Below, in pieces: positions 10,148 through 19,382 of a stretch of 64,000 bases of DNA. Under the pieces are notes generated by a model. That model did no database searches and was not told the origin of the DNA. It worked only from the letters and a program-made list of their open reading frames with translations. The stretch covers positions 682,001-746,000 of the forward strand of contig NZ_JAPMLQ010000002.1 in assembly GCF_026410305.1 (NCBI RefSeq), given 5' to 3'. Both the position numbers and the translations under genes were made by a program. Positions within the stretch are counted from its first letter, which is position 1. Each line of letters begins with the position of its first letter. Source of the DNA: Sulfitobacter sp. F26204 (GTDB taxonomy: Bacteria > Pseudomonadota > Alphaproteobacteria > Rhodobacterales > Rhodobacteraceae).

Positions 10148-10405
10148 ATGTCGAAAACGCAGGAGATAGAAGCACGGTTACGGGCGGCATTGGCACCACG
10201 GGAGCTGGATGTGGTAGATGACAGCGAAAGCCACCGGGGGCATTCAGGGTTTCAGGAAGGCGGGGAGAGCCATTTCAATCTGCGTATCCGGGCATCGGCA
10301 TTCAAGGGCATGTCCCGTATTGCGCGACACCGGGCGGTGCATGCCGCGCTGGGGCCGGACCTGATTGGGCGCATACACGCGCTGGCCCTTGATCTGGACG
10401 TTTAA
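10148..10405 (+). CDS. bolA: BolA/IbaG family protein
   Basis: An 85-residue BolA-like protein. The family fold is recognised from the N-terminal helix (IEARLRAALAP), DDSESHRGH and the signature NLRIRASAFKGMSRIARHRAVHAAL. BolA proteins pair with monothiol glutaredoxins in Fe-S cluster trafficking and affect morphology under stress; the His in the ESHRGH loop is the usual cluster ligand. The ATG at 10148 is preceded by GGGAG. The stop is 9 bp from the convergent DUF4177-like gene. Confidence 0.92.
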   Translation: MSKTQEIEARLRAALAPRELDVVDDSESHRGHSGFQEGGESHFNLRIRASAFKGMSRIARHRAVHAALGPDLIGRIHALALDLDV

Positions 10406-10414
10406 CTTTATCCT

Positions 10415-10909
10415 TTAACTGTCTGTTTTAGGGGTTTTTCTGGCAGCGGCGAGGGTTTTTAACGTCGACCCAAGTCCGTCAACATCGCTGGTATCTTCGA
10501 CCCCGTTGTCCCATGGATCCTCACTGGATTTTTCAGCTTCTGCCGGCGTATCCCCGGGGGTTTCGCCTGACGTTTCGGGGCTGTTTTCAACCACTGGTTC
10601 AGGCTTTGGTTCCGGGGACTGGGGTGCCTCTTGGGGGGGCGGGAGGAGTTCGGGGGCGAAGGCCTCCACATCCTGTTCGCGGGGACGGCGGAACACCAGC
10701 ACATTGCGCCATTCAGTGGTGTTGGAGGTGAGACCGGAACGTTCGACCGACGGCAGGGTTTCGGCGCGCTGATATTCCCAGCCGTAGCCAGCCAGCCCGT
10801 TCATAAGCTCTTGAATCGCATGGGAAAACCTGCCTTCGGCAGTTTTGACGCCCTTGGCCTTCAGACCTTTGGTAGGGGCAGGCACAACTTTGTATTCGTA
10901 ACGGGGCAT
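10415..10909 (-). CDS. DUF4177-like protein with Pro/Glu-rich tail
   Basis: A 164-residue protein. The first 75 residues (MPRYEYKVVPAP, GYGWEYQRAETLP, WRNVLVFRRP) resemble the small DUF4177 fold. The remainder is low-complexity Pro, Glu and Ser sequence likely to be disordered, ending with a short helix-like LGSTLKTLAAARKTP. Widespread in Rhodobacterales as far as I recall; no function known. No signal peptide. Convergent with bolA. Confidence 0.7.
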   Translation of the reverse strand: MPRYEYKVVPAPTKGLKAKGVKTAEGRFSHAIQELMNGLAGYGWEYQRAETLPSVERSGLTSNTTEWRNVLVFRRPREQDVEAFAPELLPPPQEAPQSPEPKPEPVVENSPETSGETPGDTPAEAEKSSEDPWDNGVEDTSDVDGLGSTLKTLAAARKTPKTDS

Positions 10910-11051
10910 GGGGTGTCTCCGACTTGGGATCAGGGCGTTCTAGCGCATGGATTTGGGAAAGGGAACGGGGCAAGGTTAACGATTTGGTAACTGTCACCCA
11001 GCATACACCCCGCGTGCACCCCCGTACACCGCCGCGGCGCAGCATTGCGGG

Positions 11052-12668
11052 TTAGAGATCCAGCTTGCCCTGCGATCTTGTATCTTTCTCAACGGCTGCT
11101 TTCTTGAAGGTATCGTCGCGGCGGGCGGGAAGGCGCAATGCGCGGTCGCGCAATTCCATCGCCTGTTCGATTGTCACGATCTGGATGCGGGGAACAGGTT
11201 CGAACCCTTCCATCTCGAACTGGCCCGCGCCTGCGGCTTCGGTGACCATCGGTTTGGTCGGCGCGGTAAGGGTGAGGAAAATGCCGACGGCGGCATTTTC
11301 GCGTTCGATCACGCCGCGCAGATCGCGGATCATGGCAACGCCGACGTTGTCGCCTGCCTTGACCGAGACAATGGCCGTGCCTTCGGATTTGGAGCCGAAG
11401 TAGATGCGCCCGTCGATGCCCTTGTCCGCGCCTTTCTTGCCCATGTTGCCCGGTTGCGCGGCGATGAGGGAGAGCGCCCATTTTTCAAATTCGAAATAGT
11501 AGTTCTTGTCCTTGCGACCGCGCTGCGCCATGTCCCGCGCGCCTGCGATGTCCTGTGGCACACCGTGGGTGGTGAAGGCGACCTTTGGGAAGGCATCGCG
11601 CAGGCGTTTTTCGATGAGACCGATGGCAAGATGGGTAACGTCAATGCCGATCCACTGACGGTCCATTTTCTGTGCCGCATGAACGGTGGTGCCGCAACCG
11701 CAGAACGGGTCAAGCACGACATCCCCTTCGTTTGAGGAGGCGGCAAGGATGCGTTCGAGGAGGGCGACGGGTTTTTCAGTGGGATAACCCATTCGTTGCC
11801 CTGATTGGAGAGGAGGGAGGTCTGTCCATACATCTCCTATCTTACGGCCATCCTGTTCTGCCAAATAATGTTTGCGCGATATTCGACCGTCCTTAGATTT
11901 AGGAAATGCTAGTCTGCCCTCCGCATCTAACTTTTCCATAAGCTCGCGATTGACGCGCCAACCCTTACTAGGTGGTGCATATCCTTTGTATGAATATGTC
12001 AAGTTTGGTCGAGGACTTGGGCTATCTAGCGGCGCTAGACGATACGCGCCTCTACCATCTTTGTCGTCTAGCCGAAATCGACCATTGTATTCGTCAGTTT
12101 TCACGGCGAATACCGGATGGAAAGCACTATTATCTGATTTCGCCAAAGCAAGAATTATATCATGGTTCCAAGCCATTTTCTTTGTAGCGTCGCCCTTGGC
12201 AGATGACCTCTGCCAAACAATCTCATTCCGGAAATTCCGCGCCCCAAACACCGCATCCAGCAATATTTTGAGATAGTGACTCGCCGTGGGGTCGCAGTGC
12301 AGATAGAGCGAGCCGGTGTCCTTCAACACCCTGTGCAATTCCAGCAGGCGCACGGCCATCATCGTGAGATAGGCCATCATGTCGTTGTCGCCCAGAAACG
12401 ACCGCATGGCGCGCAGCATTTCGGCGACGTTGCCGTTGCCCGAGCGCATGACCTCGCCAAAAGCGGATTCAGCTGAATCGTTCCAGTGCCATGTGTCGTC
12501 AAACGCCTCGATCTGCGCTGCGCTTTCGTTGCCCTGCGGTCCCTTGAACAACACGTTGTAGCTGGCGTTGGAGTTGAACGGCGGGTCGAGATAGATCAGA
12601 TCGACAGAAGCATCTGCAATTGAGTTCCGCAGGACAGAGAGGTTATCGCCATAGTAGAGGTGATTCAT
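11052..12668 (-). CDS. Beta-class adenine-N6 DNA methyltransferase fused to Mrr-like domain
   Basis: A 538-residue protein. Motif IV, YLDPPFN (D29), precedes motif I, VLDPFCGCGTT (about 325), the beta-class order for amino-methyltransferases. Between them lies the presumed target-recognition region. Residues about 395-500 look like an Mrr-type PD-(D/E)xK nuclease domain: FEKWAL, KGIDGRI (D419), IVSVKAG (K437) and VGVAMIRDLRGVIERE, but Ser replaces the usual Glu/Gln two residues before K437, so cleavage may be lost. No separate restriction or specificity gene adjoins. It differs from the short CcrM cell-cycle enzyme. The stretch 11821-12240 is much lower in GC than its flanks. Possible roles are a solitary modification enzyme or a type IIG-like enzyme. 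Confidence 0.85.
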   Translation of the reverse strand: MNHLYYGDNLSVLRNSIADASVDLIYLDPPFNSNASYNVLFKGPQGNESAAQIEAFDDTWHWNDSAESAFGEVMRSGNGNVAEMLRAMRSFLGDNDMMAYLTMMAVRLLELHRVLKDTGSLYLHCDPTASHYLKILLDAVFGARNFRNEIVWQRSSAKGDATKKMAWNHDIILALAKSDNSAFHPVFAVKTDEYNGRFRLDDKDGRGAYRLAPLDSPSPRPNLTYSYKGYAPPSKGWRVNRELMEKLDAEGRLAFPKSKDGRISRKHYLAEQDGRKIGDVWTDLPPLQSGQRMGYPTEKPVALLERILAASSNEGDVVLDPFCGCGTTVHAAQKMDRQWIGIDVTHLAIGLIEKRLRDAFPKVAFTTHGVPQDIAGARDMAQRGRKDKNYYFEFEKWALSLIAAQPGNMGKKGADKGIDGRIYFGSKSEGTAIVSVKAGDNVGVAMIRDLRGVIERENAAVGIFLTLTAPTKPMVTEAAGAGQFEMEGFEPVPRIQIVTIEQAMELRDRALRLPARRDDTFKKAAVEKDTRSQGKLDL

Positions 12669-12706
12669 AATGCCTGTCCTGCCCTGTTACGCGATTGGCG
12701 CTTATT

Positions 12707-12721
12707 ATGTTGGAACAACAT
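12707..12721. promoter_or_regulatory. Palindrome upstream of methyltransferase gene
   Basis: ATGTTG-GAA-CAACAT, a perfect 6-bp inverted repeat, lies about 40 bp upstream of the methyltransferase start in an AT-rich patch. It could be an operator; no regulator gene adjoins. Confidence 0.3.
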
Positions 12722-12747
12722 TAAAGGGAGGTTCGCAGGGGTGGCAA

Positions 12748-12768
12748 GGGGTGGGTTGCACCCACCCT
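12748..12768. repeat. GGGTGGGT hairpin overlapping thioesterase stop
   Basis: GGGTGGGT-TGC-ACCCACCC forms an 8-bp hairpin overlapping the stop codon of the thioesterase gene. This GTAGGGTGGGT-type palindrome recurs in many proteobacterial genomes. There is no T-run, so it may be a transcript-end stabiliser or dispersed repeat. Confidence 0.5.
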
Positions 12769-13237
12769 ACCGTTTGAGGCTGATCCGGCGGCTGATGTTT
12801 TCGGGGGCGGGCATGTCGGTCTGACCGGCTTTGTAGGCGGCCATGGCGTCCTGAATATGCTGCGGCATGGGCGCGACACGGGGGCCGGATTGGTCGACGT
12901 GCAGGGTGACGCCTTCGGCAGTGGCGGCAAGCCAGCCGTCGCGGTGGTAGAGTTCGGAGTAGCTGTGAAAGCGTTTCTCGTCAAAGTCGATGAGATAGAA
13001 GGTGGCGAAGACTTCATCGCCTTCATGGAGTTCGCGCACATAGCGGATGTGCCATTCGGCGACATATGTGGTGCAGCCGGTGGATTGCACATAGTCAAGG
13101 CCAAAGCCGATGTGGGGGTAGAGTTCATCCACGGACTCGTCGAACAACACGTTGTAATAGGCCATGTTGAGATGGCCGTTGAAGTCGATCCACTCCGGTT
13201 TGACGGTCATCAGGGAAGAGCGGAAGGGGATTTGCAT
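12767..13237 (-). CDS. Hotdog-fold thioesterase
   Basis: A 156-residue single hotdog domain of the 4-hydroxybenzoyl-CoA thioesterase type. The active-site-like motif WIDFNGHLNMAYYNVLFD begins near residue 16, with Asp-x-Asn-Gly-His as in the family. The sequence also resembles thioesterase domains found beside carnitine dehydrogenase (betainyl-CoA thioesterases), but no carnitine genes adjoin, so the substrate is open. Cytoplasmic. The gene lies 99 bp upstream-strand of the methyltransferase and is probably an independent unit. Confidence 0.85.
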   Translation of the reverse strand: MQIPFRSSLMTVKPEWIDFNGHLNMAYYNVLFDESVDELYPHIGFGLDYVQSTGCTTYVAEWHIRYVRELHEGDEVFATFYLIDFDEKRFHSYSELYHRDGWLAATAEGVTLHVDQSGPRVAPMPQHIQDAMAAYKAGQTDMPAPENISRRISLKR

Positions 13238-13330
13238 GTTGGTTCCTGTCGGTGGCGATGCGGTGAGGGGGCATGAACGGGCATCCTGCGGATACCCTGC
13301 CTCGCGCTGATCGTATTACCCAAGCGCGGG

Positions 13331-14842
13331 CTATGCCCCAAGCTTGGCTGCAACGATCTGGTTTACTGCTTTGGGGTTGGCCTTCCCGCCTGTGGCCTTC
13401 ATCACCTGACCAACGAACCAGCCGGCAAGTTTCGGGTTTTCCTGCGCCTTGGCAACCTGATCGGGGTTGGCGGCGATGATCTCGTCCACGGCGGCTTCGA
13501 TGGCACCGGTGTCGGTGACCTGTTTCATGCCTTCGGTTTCGACGATTTCCGCCGGGTCGCGGCCTGTGGTGTAGGTGATTTCAAACACGTCCTTGGCGAT
13601 TTTGCCACTGATCGCGTCGGAGGCGATGAGGTCGATGATTTCACCCAGATGGGCCGGGGTGACGGGGCTTTCTGAGATGTCCTTTTCGTCCTTTTTCAGA
13701 CGGCCGAAGAGTTCGTTGATCACCCAGTTGGCGGAGGATTTGCCGTCGCGGCCCTGTGCCACGGCCTCGAAATAGCCCGCTGAGTCAAGGTCGGCGGTGA
13801 GGACGGAGGCATCATAGTCCGTAAGCCCGAAATCATTGATGAATCGCGCTTTTTTGGCGTCCGGCAATTCGGGGAGACTGGCGGCGATGTCGTCCACCCA
13901 GGCCTGTTCGATCTCCAGCGGCAGCAGGTCGGGGTCGGGGAAGTAGCGATAGTCGTGGGCTTCTTCCTTGGACCGCATGGAGCGGGTTTCCTGTTTGTCA
14001 GGGTCAAACAGGCGGGTTTCCTGGGTGACTTCGCCGCCCGCTTCGACGATGGCGATCTGGCGCTTGGCCTCGACCTCGATCGCCTGCTGGATGAAGCGCA
14101 TGGAGTTCATGTTCTTGATCTCGCAGCGGGTGCCGAGGTGGGCGAAATCTTGCGTTTCGACGTATTTTTCGTACTGGCCGACACGGCAGATGGAGACATT
14201 CACATCGGCGCGCATGGCACCGGATTGCATGTCGCCGTTGCAGGTGCCCAGGTAGCGCAGGATCTGGCGCAGTTTGGCGAGGTAGGCGGCGGCCTCTTCA
14301 GGGCCACGGATGTCGGGGCGCGAGACGATCTCCATCAGGCAGACGCCGGTGCGGTTGAGGTCGACAAAGGACATGTTGGGGTCCATGTCGTGGATGGATT
14401 TGCCTGCGTCCTGTTCCATGTGGATGCGTTCGACCCGCACCAGACGGGCGGTGCCGTCGCCGAGTTCCACCAGCACTTCGCCCTCGCCGACGATGGGATG
14501 GTAAAGCTGGCTGATCTGGTAACCCTGGGGCAAGTCGGGGTAAAAGTAGTTCTTGCGATCAAAAGCGGATTTGAGGTTGATCTCGGCCTTGAGACCCAGC
14601 CCGGTGCGCACGGCCTGTTCCACGCAGTATTCGTTGATCACAGGCAGCATGCCGGGCATGGCGGCGTCCACGAAGGCGACATTGCTGTTGGGTTCGGCAC
14701 CGAACTGGGTTGAAGCACCCGAGAACAATTTTGCGTTTGAGGACACCTGAGCATGGACCTCCATGCCGATGACCAGCTCCCAGTCGTGTTTTGCGCCTGC
14801 AATGACGCGGGGTTTTGGGGTGTCGTAGGTCAGATCAAGCAT
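13331..14842 (-). CDS. gatB: Asp-tRNA(Asn)/Glu-tRNA(Gln) amidotransferase subunit B
   Basis: GatB of the GatCAB complex, which converts misacylated Glu-tRNA(Gln) or Asp-tRNA(Asn) to the correct amide. The cradle domain begins [13 protein letters not shown], with conserved [29 protein letters not shown] and RCEIKNMNS. The C-terminal helical tRNA-binding tail ends [18 protein letters not shown]. An upstream in-frame ATG at 14902 is possible, but GAGGG precedes the ATG at 14842, giving the usual length of 503 residues. gatA and gatC are not in the window, a common arrangement. Confidence 0.96.
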   Translation of the reverse strand: MLDLTYDTPKPRVIAGAKHDWELVIGMEVHAQVSSNAKLFSGASTQFGAEPNSNVAFVDAAMPGMLPVINEYCVEQAVRTGLGLKAEINLKSAFDRKNYFYPDLPQGYQISQLYHPIVGEGEVLVELGDGTARLVRVERIHMEQDAGKSIHDMDPNMSFVDLNRTGVCLMEIVSRPDIRGPEEAAAYLAKLRQILRYLGTCNGDMQSGAMRADVNVSICRVGQYEKYVETQDFAHLGTRCEIKNMNSMRFIQQAIEVEAKRQIAIVEAGGEVTQETRLFDPDKQETRSMRSKEEAHDYRYFPDPDLLPLEIEQAWVDDIAASLPELPDAKKARFINDFGLTDYDASVLTADLDSAGYFEAVAQGRDGKSSANWVINELFGRLKKDEKDISESPVTPAHLGEIIDLIASDAISGKIAKDVFEITYTTGRDPAEIVETEGMKQVTDTGAIEAAVDEIIAANPDQVAKAQENPKLAGWFVGQVMKATGGKANPKAVNQIVAAKLGA

Positions 14843-14907
14843 TGGAGCCCTCGTGTGCGCTGGTGTTGGCCACGGTTTAGGGCAGGTGGCGTTGTGCTGC
14901 AAGTGGA

Positions 14908-15693
14908 TCAGCGCGGGTCGGCTGGCCCCGAGCGATCGAAGACGGCCAGCATCGCAGTGCGCAAACGGGCCACATCATTGTCGACAGAAGCCTTCGGGTC
15001 ACAGATGAAGGGGGGCAGGGCCTCCAGGCGAATGATGCCGCTGGCAGGATTCATCTTGCCTCGTGGCAGCAGGCGGTCGCTGTCGTGGATCACGATAGGT
15101 TGGATACTGCGCCCGGTGGCACGGGCCACAAGAACAGCCCCCGCCTTGAATTCTCCAAGGGATTGGCTTTTCGTGCGGGTGCCTTCGGGAAACAGAACGA
15201 CAGAACGGCGCGGCGGCATGTCGCGCACGGCTGCCGTCAGGGTTTCCATCGCTACAGAGCCGCTGGCGCGCTCAATCGGGACAAGCCCCGCGCCGTCAAA
15301 TCCTGTGCGCAGCAGTCTGCTTTTCCAGAATTCGCTTTTCGCCGCAAAAGTGAACCATTTGGCGTCCGGGATCACATGCATCAGCGCAAATCCGTCCAGG
15401 TGGCTGCGATGATTGATGACGATGATGCTGTTGGTGTTTGCGGCCAGGGCAGCCCTGTCTTCTGCGCTCATTTCCGCCCGCAGGCTAAGCAACCACAACA
15501 GGCGTGAACAGGCGCGTTTGACGCGCCGCCAGTACCATCCGCGAAAGCCGCGGCGTCCTGCACAGATCAGGGGAACAAAAGCGATGAACAAGAAGTAGAT
15601 GGGGCCGAGCAAAACCAAGGCAAAACGCTTGATCAGCCGGACCGGAAAGGGATCAATCGGACCGTCGATGGGTGAGGAAGGATTTTGGTTCAT
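14908..15693 (-). CDS. 1-acyl-sn-glycerol-3-phosphate acyltransferase-like (PlsC family)
   Basis: A membrane-associated lysophospholipid acyltransferase. The N-terminal hydrophobic segment ([20 protein letters not shown]) is followed by catalytic motif NHRSHLD, the acceptor motif with GLVPIER and motif [12 protein letters not shown]. About 261 residues from the preferred ATG at 15693, which has GGAG just upstream; in-frame starts at 15738 and 15798 would add a non-conserved N-terminus. It would transfer acyl chains to lysophosphatidate or a related lipid; the true substrate, possibly ornithine-lipid-like, is unknown. It lies 65 bp after the gatB start region on the same strand. Confidence 0.82.
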   Translation of the reverse strand: MNQNPSSPIDGPIDPFPVRLIKRFALVLLGPIYFLFIAFVPLICAGRRGFRGWYWRRVKRACSRLLWLLSLRAEMSAEDRAALAANTNSIIVINHRSHLDGFALMHVIPDAKWFTFAAKSEFWKSRLLRTGFDGAGLVPIERASGSVAMETLTAAVRDMPPRRSVVLFPEGTRTKSQSLGEFKAGAVLVARATGRSIQPIVIHDSDRLLPRGKMNPASGIIRLEALPPFICDPKASVDNDVARLRTAMLAVFDRSGPADPR

Positions 15694-15854
15694 TTTCTCC
15701 GCCGGATGGCCACCTGTCTGAGGGCGGCATGGGGTCATGCAACGGATGACAAAAGGGCGCGCAGCTCTGTCGAGGTGCAGCGCAGGTGCCCCTTTCATGT
15801 GTCATATGACACAGGACTGCAATGGGAAACCTGATTGCTGCGGCTCTGTGGTGG

Positions 15855-17189
15855 TCAACATTCCATTGCGACAGGGCCGGTTTCGGTAAAGACGATGCGT
15901 TTTCCCGACGAGATTTCGGACTTGAACAGCGACGAGATCAGGCGCATGGCGTCATCCTTGCCGGAGGCGGCGAAACGCCCCGGAGAATGCACACGCAGGT
16001 TATTGTCAAATCCGCGCGCTGCATGGGCCCAGATCATCGGATGCAATTCCCTGAGGTGTTCGCGCACAATCCAGTGGGCGCAATCGGCGATCTGGCTGCG
16101 GATCTGGTCTGCCTGATCATTGCCAGAAAAGCTTTGGCCGATGGAATTGGCACAATAGGCCGCCATGAGGTTGGCGGTATAGGCGTCAGGCTTGCGGGTC
16201 AGGATGTCGCGCATGCCTTCGACAAAGAATTCAAGGTCAAGGTTGGCGCAGGCATCGTCGTCACAGGAGATGGCGTCGAACTGAACCCAGGTGTAGCCGC
16301 CGGCACCCCAGATGCTTTCGGTGCGTGCGGCGGTGCGGCGCGCTTCGAGTTCAAGTTCTGCGTAGGTGCCGTACCAGCGCGGCAGAAGATGATTGCCCAT
16401 GGCCCGCATCGGGCGCGGATTTGCCGGGTTGAGATCTATGAGCGCTTCATAGCGGTCGGACACCCTGCGTTTGCCACGTTCGACCCCTCCCAGAAGGGCG
16501 CAGCATGTGGCGGCGAGAAGCGGTGAATCCAGCGTAAGCGGACAATATTCTGCCATGATGTCAGCCGCGCGATCAAAATGCGCGGTAAATGCCTCGCGGT
16601 TGCGGGCGGGCACTTCGACGTCCCAGCCTTCGCCACGCCAGGCCCAGGCAATGTCCATATGGGCCTGTGCGACGATACAGGCCATGATGTGATTGCCGGG
16701 TTGGGCGGTCAGTTCGTGTTCCAGTGCTTCGATGCCGGCCAGAATGGGGGCACCCTTGGCCGGTCTGCCGTCCATCAGCACATGTTCGGCAGCGTGGACG
16801 ACATCGGCGCGGGCACCGAAAGACAAGAGATCAGCGATCGGCATGGTGCCTGGGGTCATGTGGCGGTTCGAATCGGCCGTGTGGATTGCCGACAGCAGAT
16901 CGTCCCAGCGTTCCTGGCGTACAAGATGCTGTGCCTTAGCAAGATGTTTGTCACGTACGCTATCTTCTGCGGTAGGATCGGGACAGGCAATGTGGAGCGT
17001 GCCGTCTGCCACAGTCTGCATTGCAGTGCGCGGCATGCGCCGGCGAATTGGCATTGGCGGCACAGGTTTTACCGGCGCTGGCGCGGGGGGAACCGGGCGC
17101 AGCATGCTCCCCAGGGGGCGCATATGCTTTTGAAGGAAGGCGCTGAATGGTCTCATCAAACGGGGTCCAATAACACGTTGTGGTTGCAT
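15855..17189 (-). CDS. Conserved hypothetical protein, 444 residues
   Basis: I do not recognise the family. The first 60 residues are basic and proline-rich (PAPAPVKPVPP) with no clear signal peptide. The rest is predominantly helical with ample Ala, Trp and His and several cysteines, including CDDDACAN near 310. The pattern of alternating helices suggests a TPR-like or alpha-solenoid fold. No membrane segment is visible. Neither ATG candidate (17189 or 17156) has a good Shine-Dalgarno, so the start is uncertain. It is an isolated transcription unit, divergent from the lytic transglycosylase. Confidence 0.65.
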   Translation of the reverse strand: MQPQRVIGPRLMRPFSAFLQKHMRPLGSMLRPVPPAPAPVKPVPPMPIRRRMPRTAMQTVADGTLHIACPDPTAEDSVRDKHLAKAQHLVRQERWDDLLSAIHTADSNRHMTPGTMPIADLLSFGARADVVHAAEHVLMDGRPAKGAPILAGIEALEHELTAQPGNHIMACIVAQAHMDIAWAWRGEGWDVEVPARNREAFTAHFDRAADIMAEYCPLTLDSPLLAATCCALLGGVERGKRRVSDRYEALIDLNPANPRPMRAMGNHLLPRWYGTYAELELEARRTAARTESIWGAGGYTWVQFDAISCDDDACANLDLEFFVEGMRDILTRKPDAYTANLMAAYCANSIGQSFSGNDQADQIRSQIADCAHWIVREHLRELHPMIWAHAARGFDNNLRVHSPGRFAASGKDDAMRLISSLFKSEISSGKRIVFTETGPVAMEC

Positions 17190-17413
17190 ATAATTTGTCC
17201 GAGCATTGAGGCGGAAGCGTGGCGGCCTTGCGGAGATATCGCGTTGTTTCTTCTAGGCAGGCGGGTATTCGCCGGTCTGCAAAGGGCGTTGAAACCCTGG
17301 GATTGTCCAATAAATGCGAACGATCTAAGGATTAGAGTACGTTTGTTGCCTTTTCCTGGGGAGTTGAGGTGCTGAATTTGCCAAATGCCTTTGTCGACTT
17401 GCATAGTCGCGCG

Positions 17414-18184
17414 ATGAATAGAATTGCGTTCACTTTGATCTCTGCACTTTTAAGTTGTGCGTCGCCCGCTGTGGCGGAACCTGTTTTGCGACCGCAGTCC
17501 CTTGCGCTGACCGAGTCGGCCGCTGTGCCGGGGCTGGATGTGCAGGAGATTCGCGTCAAGGGACAGAACGCAGAAGGACCGATTGACGGTGCCGCGACGT
17601 CGTCGTTTGTCACCAACCTGCGTCCACCTGCGCGGCCTGGCCACATTCCGCGCACGCGCTGGCAGCACATGGGCGGCAACGAGATCTGGACGCGCGCTGC
17701 TCTGTCAGCGCTCAAGGATCATGGCAAGCCGCTGGTCGATCTGGTGCCCGCCGATATTGCGACCTGGTGTCCCAAATACCCTGATGCCACATCTGCGGAG
17801 CGGCGTGCCTTTTGGGTTGGGTTCATGTCGGCGCTTGCGAAATATGAAAGCACCTACAAGGCAAGCGCTGTCGGCGGCGGCGGGCTGTGGTACGGATTGT
17901 TGCAAATCCTGCCGTCCACTGCGCGGGGCTACAAATGCAACGTCGGAACGGGTGCCGCGCTGAAAAACGGTGCGGCGAACCTGAGTTGCGCGGTACGCAT
18001 CATGGCCCATACGGTGCCACGCGACGGGGTGATTCACGGTTACAGGAAGCGCAAGGGACTGGGCGTGACTGCGGACTGGGGGCCGATGCATTCGGCACCT
18101 AAGCGGCGAAACATGGCGAATTGGTTAAAACAGCAGAATTATTGCAAGCCGGTGAATGCGACACGCCCCCGGATGCGGCCCTGA
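17414..18184 (+). CDS. Lytic transglycosylase (SLT domain)
   Basis: A periplasmic murein hydrolase of 256 residues. The signal peptide MNRIAFTLISALLSC...AVA is followed by a soluble SLT domain with the catalytic Glu in LAKYESTYKASA, then GLWYGLLQILPSTARGY and a later Cys pair typical of roseobacter members. Such enzymes cleave the MurNAc-GlcNAc bond to 1,6-anhydro products. An alternative GTG start at 17369 has GGGGAG upstream and would lengthen the signal peptide n-region; the ATG at 17414 gives the more canonical signal. Not cotranscribed with neighbours. Confidence 0.85.
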   Translation: MNRIAFTLISALLSCASPAVAEPVLRPQSLALTESAAVPGLDVQEIRVKGQNAEGPIDGAATSSFVTNLRPPARPGHIPRTRWQHMGGNEIWTRAALSALKDHGKPLVDLVPADIATWCPKYPDATSAERRAFWVGFMSALAKYESTYKASAVGGGGLWYGLLQILPSTARGYKCNVGTGAALKNGAANLSCAVRIMAHTVPRDGVIHGYRKRKGLGVTADWGPMHSAPKRRNMANWLKQQNYCKPVNATRPRMRP

Positions 18185-18210
18185 AGTCGCAGGCCTGCTG
18201 GTTTCCGGAT

Positions 18211-18645
18211 TTATTGCATCAGTTGAAAATGATGGCGTTCCGTCTTGAGGCCGCGCTGGATCAACGCTTCTTCAAAGGGCTGATGCGGTGGTGTGCTTTC
18301 GAACGGCAGGCGCAATTTGGTGCCCGTGTTCAGGATCAATGTAACCTTGACGGAGAGATCAAGCCGCGTGTCAAGGCGGATCATGGCAACTTCCTCAAGC
18401 GCGACGCTGACCTGGCGTTTTCCGGAATACCAGTGAAGGGTGTTGTTGGTCAGGGTCAATCCGCTGGCGGGATCACGCATCAAATCCCATAACGCGGGCA
18501 GGGTGAAAGCCAGGAGGAAGGCCATCATCAGCGCAGACATCTCCCAGAACAGACCGGCGGCGAGGACCGCAAACCAGATTGCCGCCACCACCATCGCGGT
18601 ACGCCTGTTGCGTCCGGAGTGTGCAAAGGTGAAATCGGGATTCAC
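18211..18645 (-). CDS. Small membrane protein with PH-like C-terminal half
   Basis: A 144-residue protein using a GTG start that overlaps the SDR stop codon by 4 bp (GTGA), implying translational coupling. Two adjacent membrane segments (MVVAAIWFAVLAAGLFW and SALMMAFLLAFTLPALW) precede a cytoplasmic part of beta-strand character (LTLTNNTLHWYSGKRQV, VTLILNTGTKLRLPF) that resembles bacterial PH-like domains. Function unknown. Confidence 0.75.
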   Translation of the reverse strand: MNPDFTFAHSGRNRRTAMVVAAIWFAVLAAGLFWEMSALMMAFLLAFTLPALWDLMRDPASGLTLTNNTLHWYSGKRQVSVALEEVAMIRLDTRLDLSVKVTLILNTGTKLRLPFESTPPHQPFEEALIQRGLKTERHHFQLMQ

Positions 18646-19379
18646 CGTCCGCCCGTGACCGAGAGGGTGGAGCCAGTGACATAGGACGCCTCTTCCGACA
18701 TCAGCCAAAGCACGGCTTGCGCGACTTCCTGCGGTGAGCCGATGCGGCCCATCGGCACCATATGGGCCAGCCGTGCCGCGCGCTCAGGATCGCCGCCCTT
18801 GGCGTGAATTTCGGTGTCGATGAGACCGGGGGCAAGCCCCATGACGCGAATGCCCTGGCCTGCAACCTCGTCCGAGAGGCCCTTGGTAAAGACGTCCATC
18901 GCAGCCTTGGAGGCGGCGTAGTCAACATATTGATTGGCCGACCCGAGGCGGGCAGCAGCAGAGGTGATGTTGACGATCACGCCGCTGCCTTGCGGCTCCA
19001 TCCGGCGCACGGCCCCCTGCGCGACCATGATTGCACCGATGACGTTGACATCGAACATGCGGCGCAGTCGGTCGTGGGTCATATCGGTGACACGGGCGGC
19101 CTGATCGACGATGCCCGCATTGTTGATCAGCGCGTCGAGGCGGCCGAACCTAGCATCGATTTCTGCAAACATTGTGTCGATGTCGGCGGGGTTGGCTACA
19201 TCCGTCTGAAGGATCAGGGTTTCGACTCCGGCTTCGTAGGCAGCGGCGGCAACCACCTTGGCCCCTTTGAGGTCGGAATTATAGGTCAGGGCAAGGTCGT
19301 ACCCACGCCGTGCGGCAAGGCGGGCACAGGCGGCACCAATGCCAGCGGAGGCTCCTGTGATCAGGCAAACCGGGCGCAT
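18642..19379 (-). CDS. Short-chain dehydrogenase/reductase, glucose/3-oxoacyl type
   Basis: A 245-residue classical SDR. The N-terminal Rossmann motif TGASAGIG binds NAD(P), NNAG lies at about 88-91 and the catalytic Ser-Tyr-Lys triad is visible in NITSAAARLG and YVDYAASKAA. The substrate cannot be told from sequence. It sits 3 bp after pepN and overlaps the following membrane-protein gene, so the three form one operon. Confidence 0.85.
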   Translation of the reverse strand: MRPVCLITGASAGIGAACARLAARRGYDLALTYNSDLKGAKVVAAAAYEAGVETLILQTDVANPADIDTMFAEIDARFGRLDALINNAGIVDQAARVTDMTHDRLRRMFDVNVIGAIMVAQGAVRRMEPQGSGVIVNITSAAARLGSANQYVDYAASKAAMDVFTKGLSDEVAGQGIRVMGLAPGLIDTEIHAKGGDPERAARLAHMVPMGRIGSPQEVAQAVLWLMSEEASYVTGSTLSVTGGR

Positions 19380-19382
19380 CGA

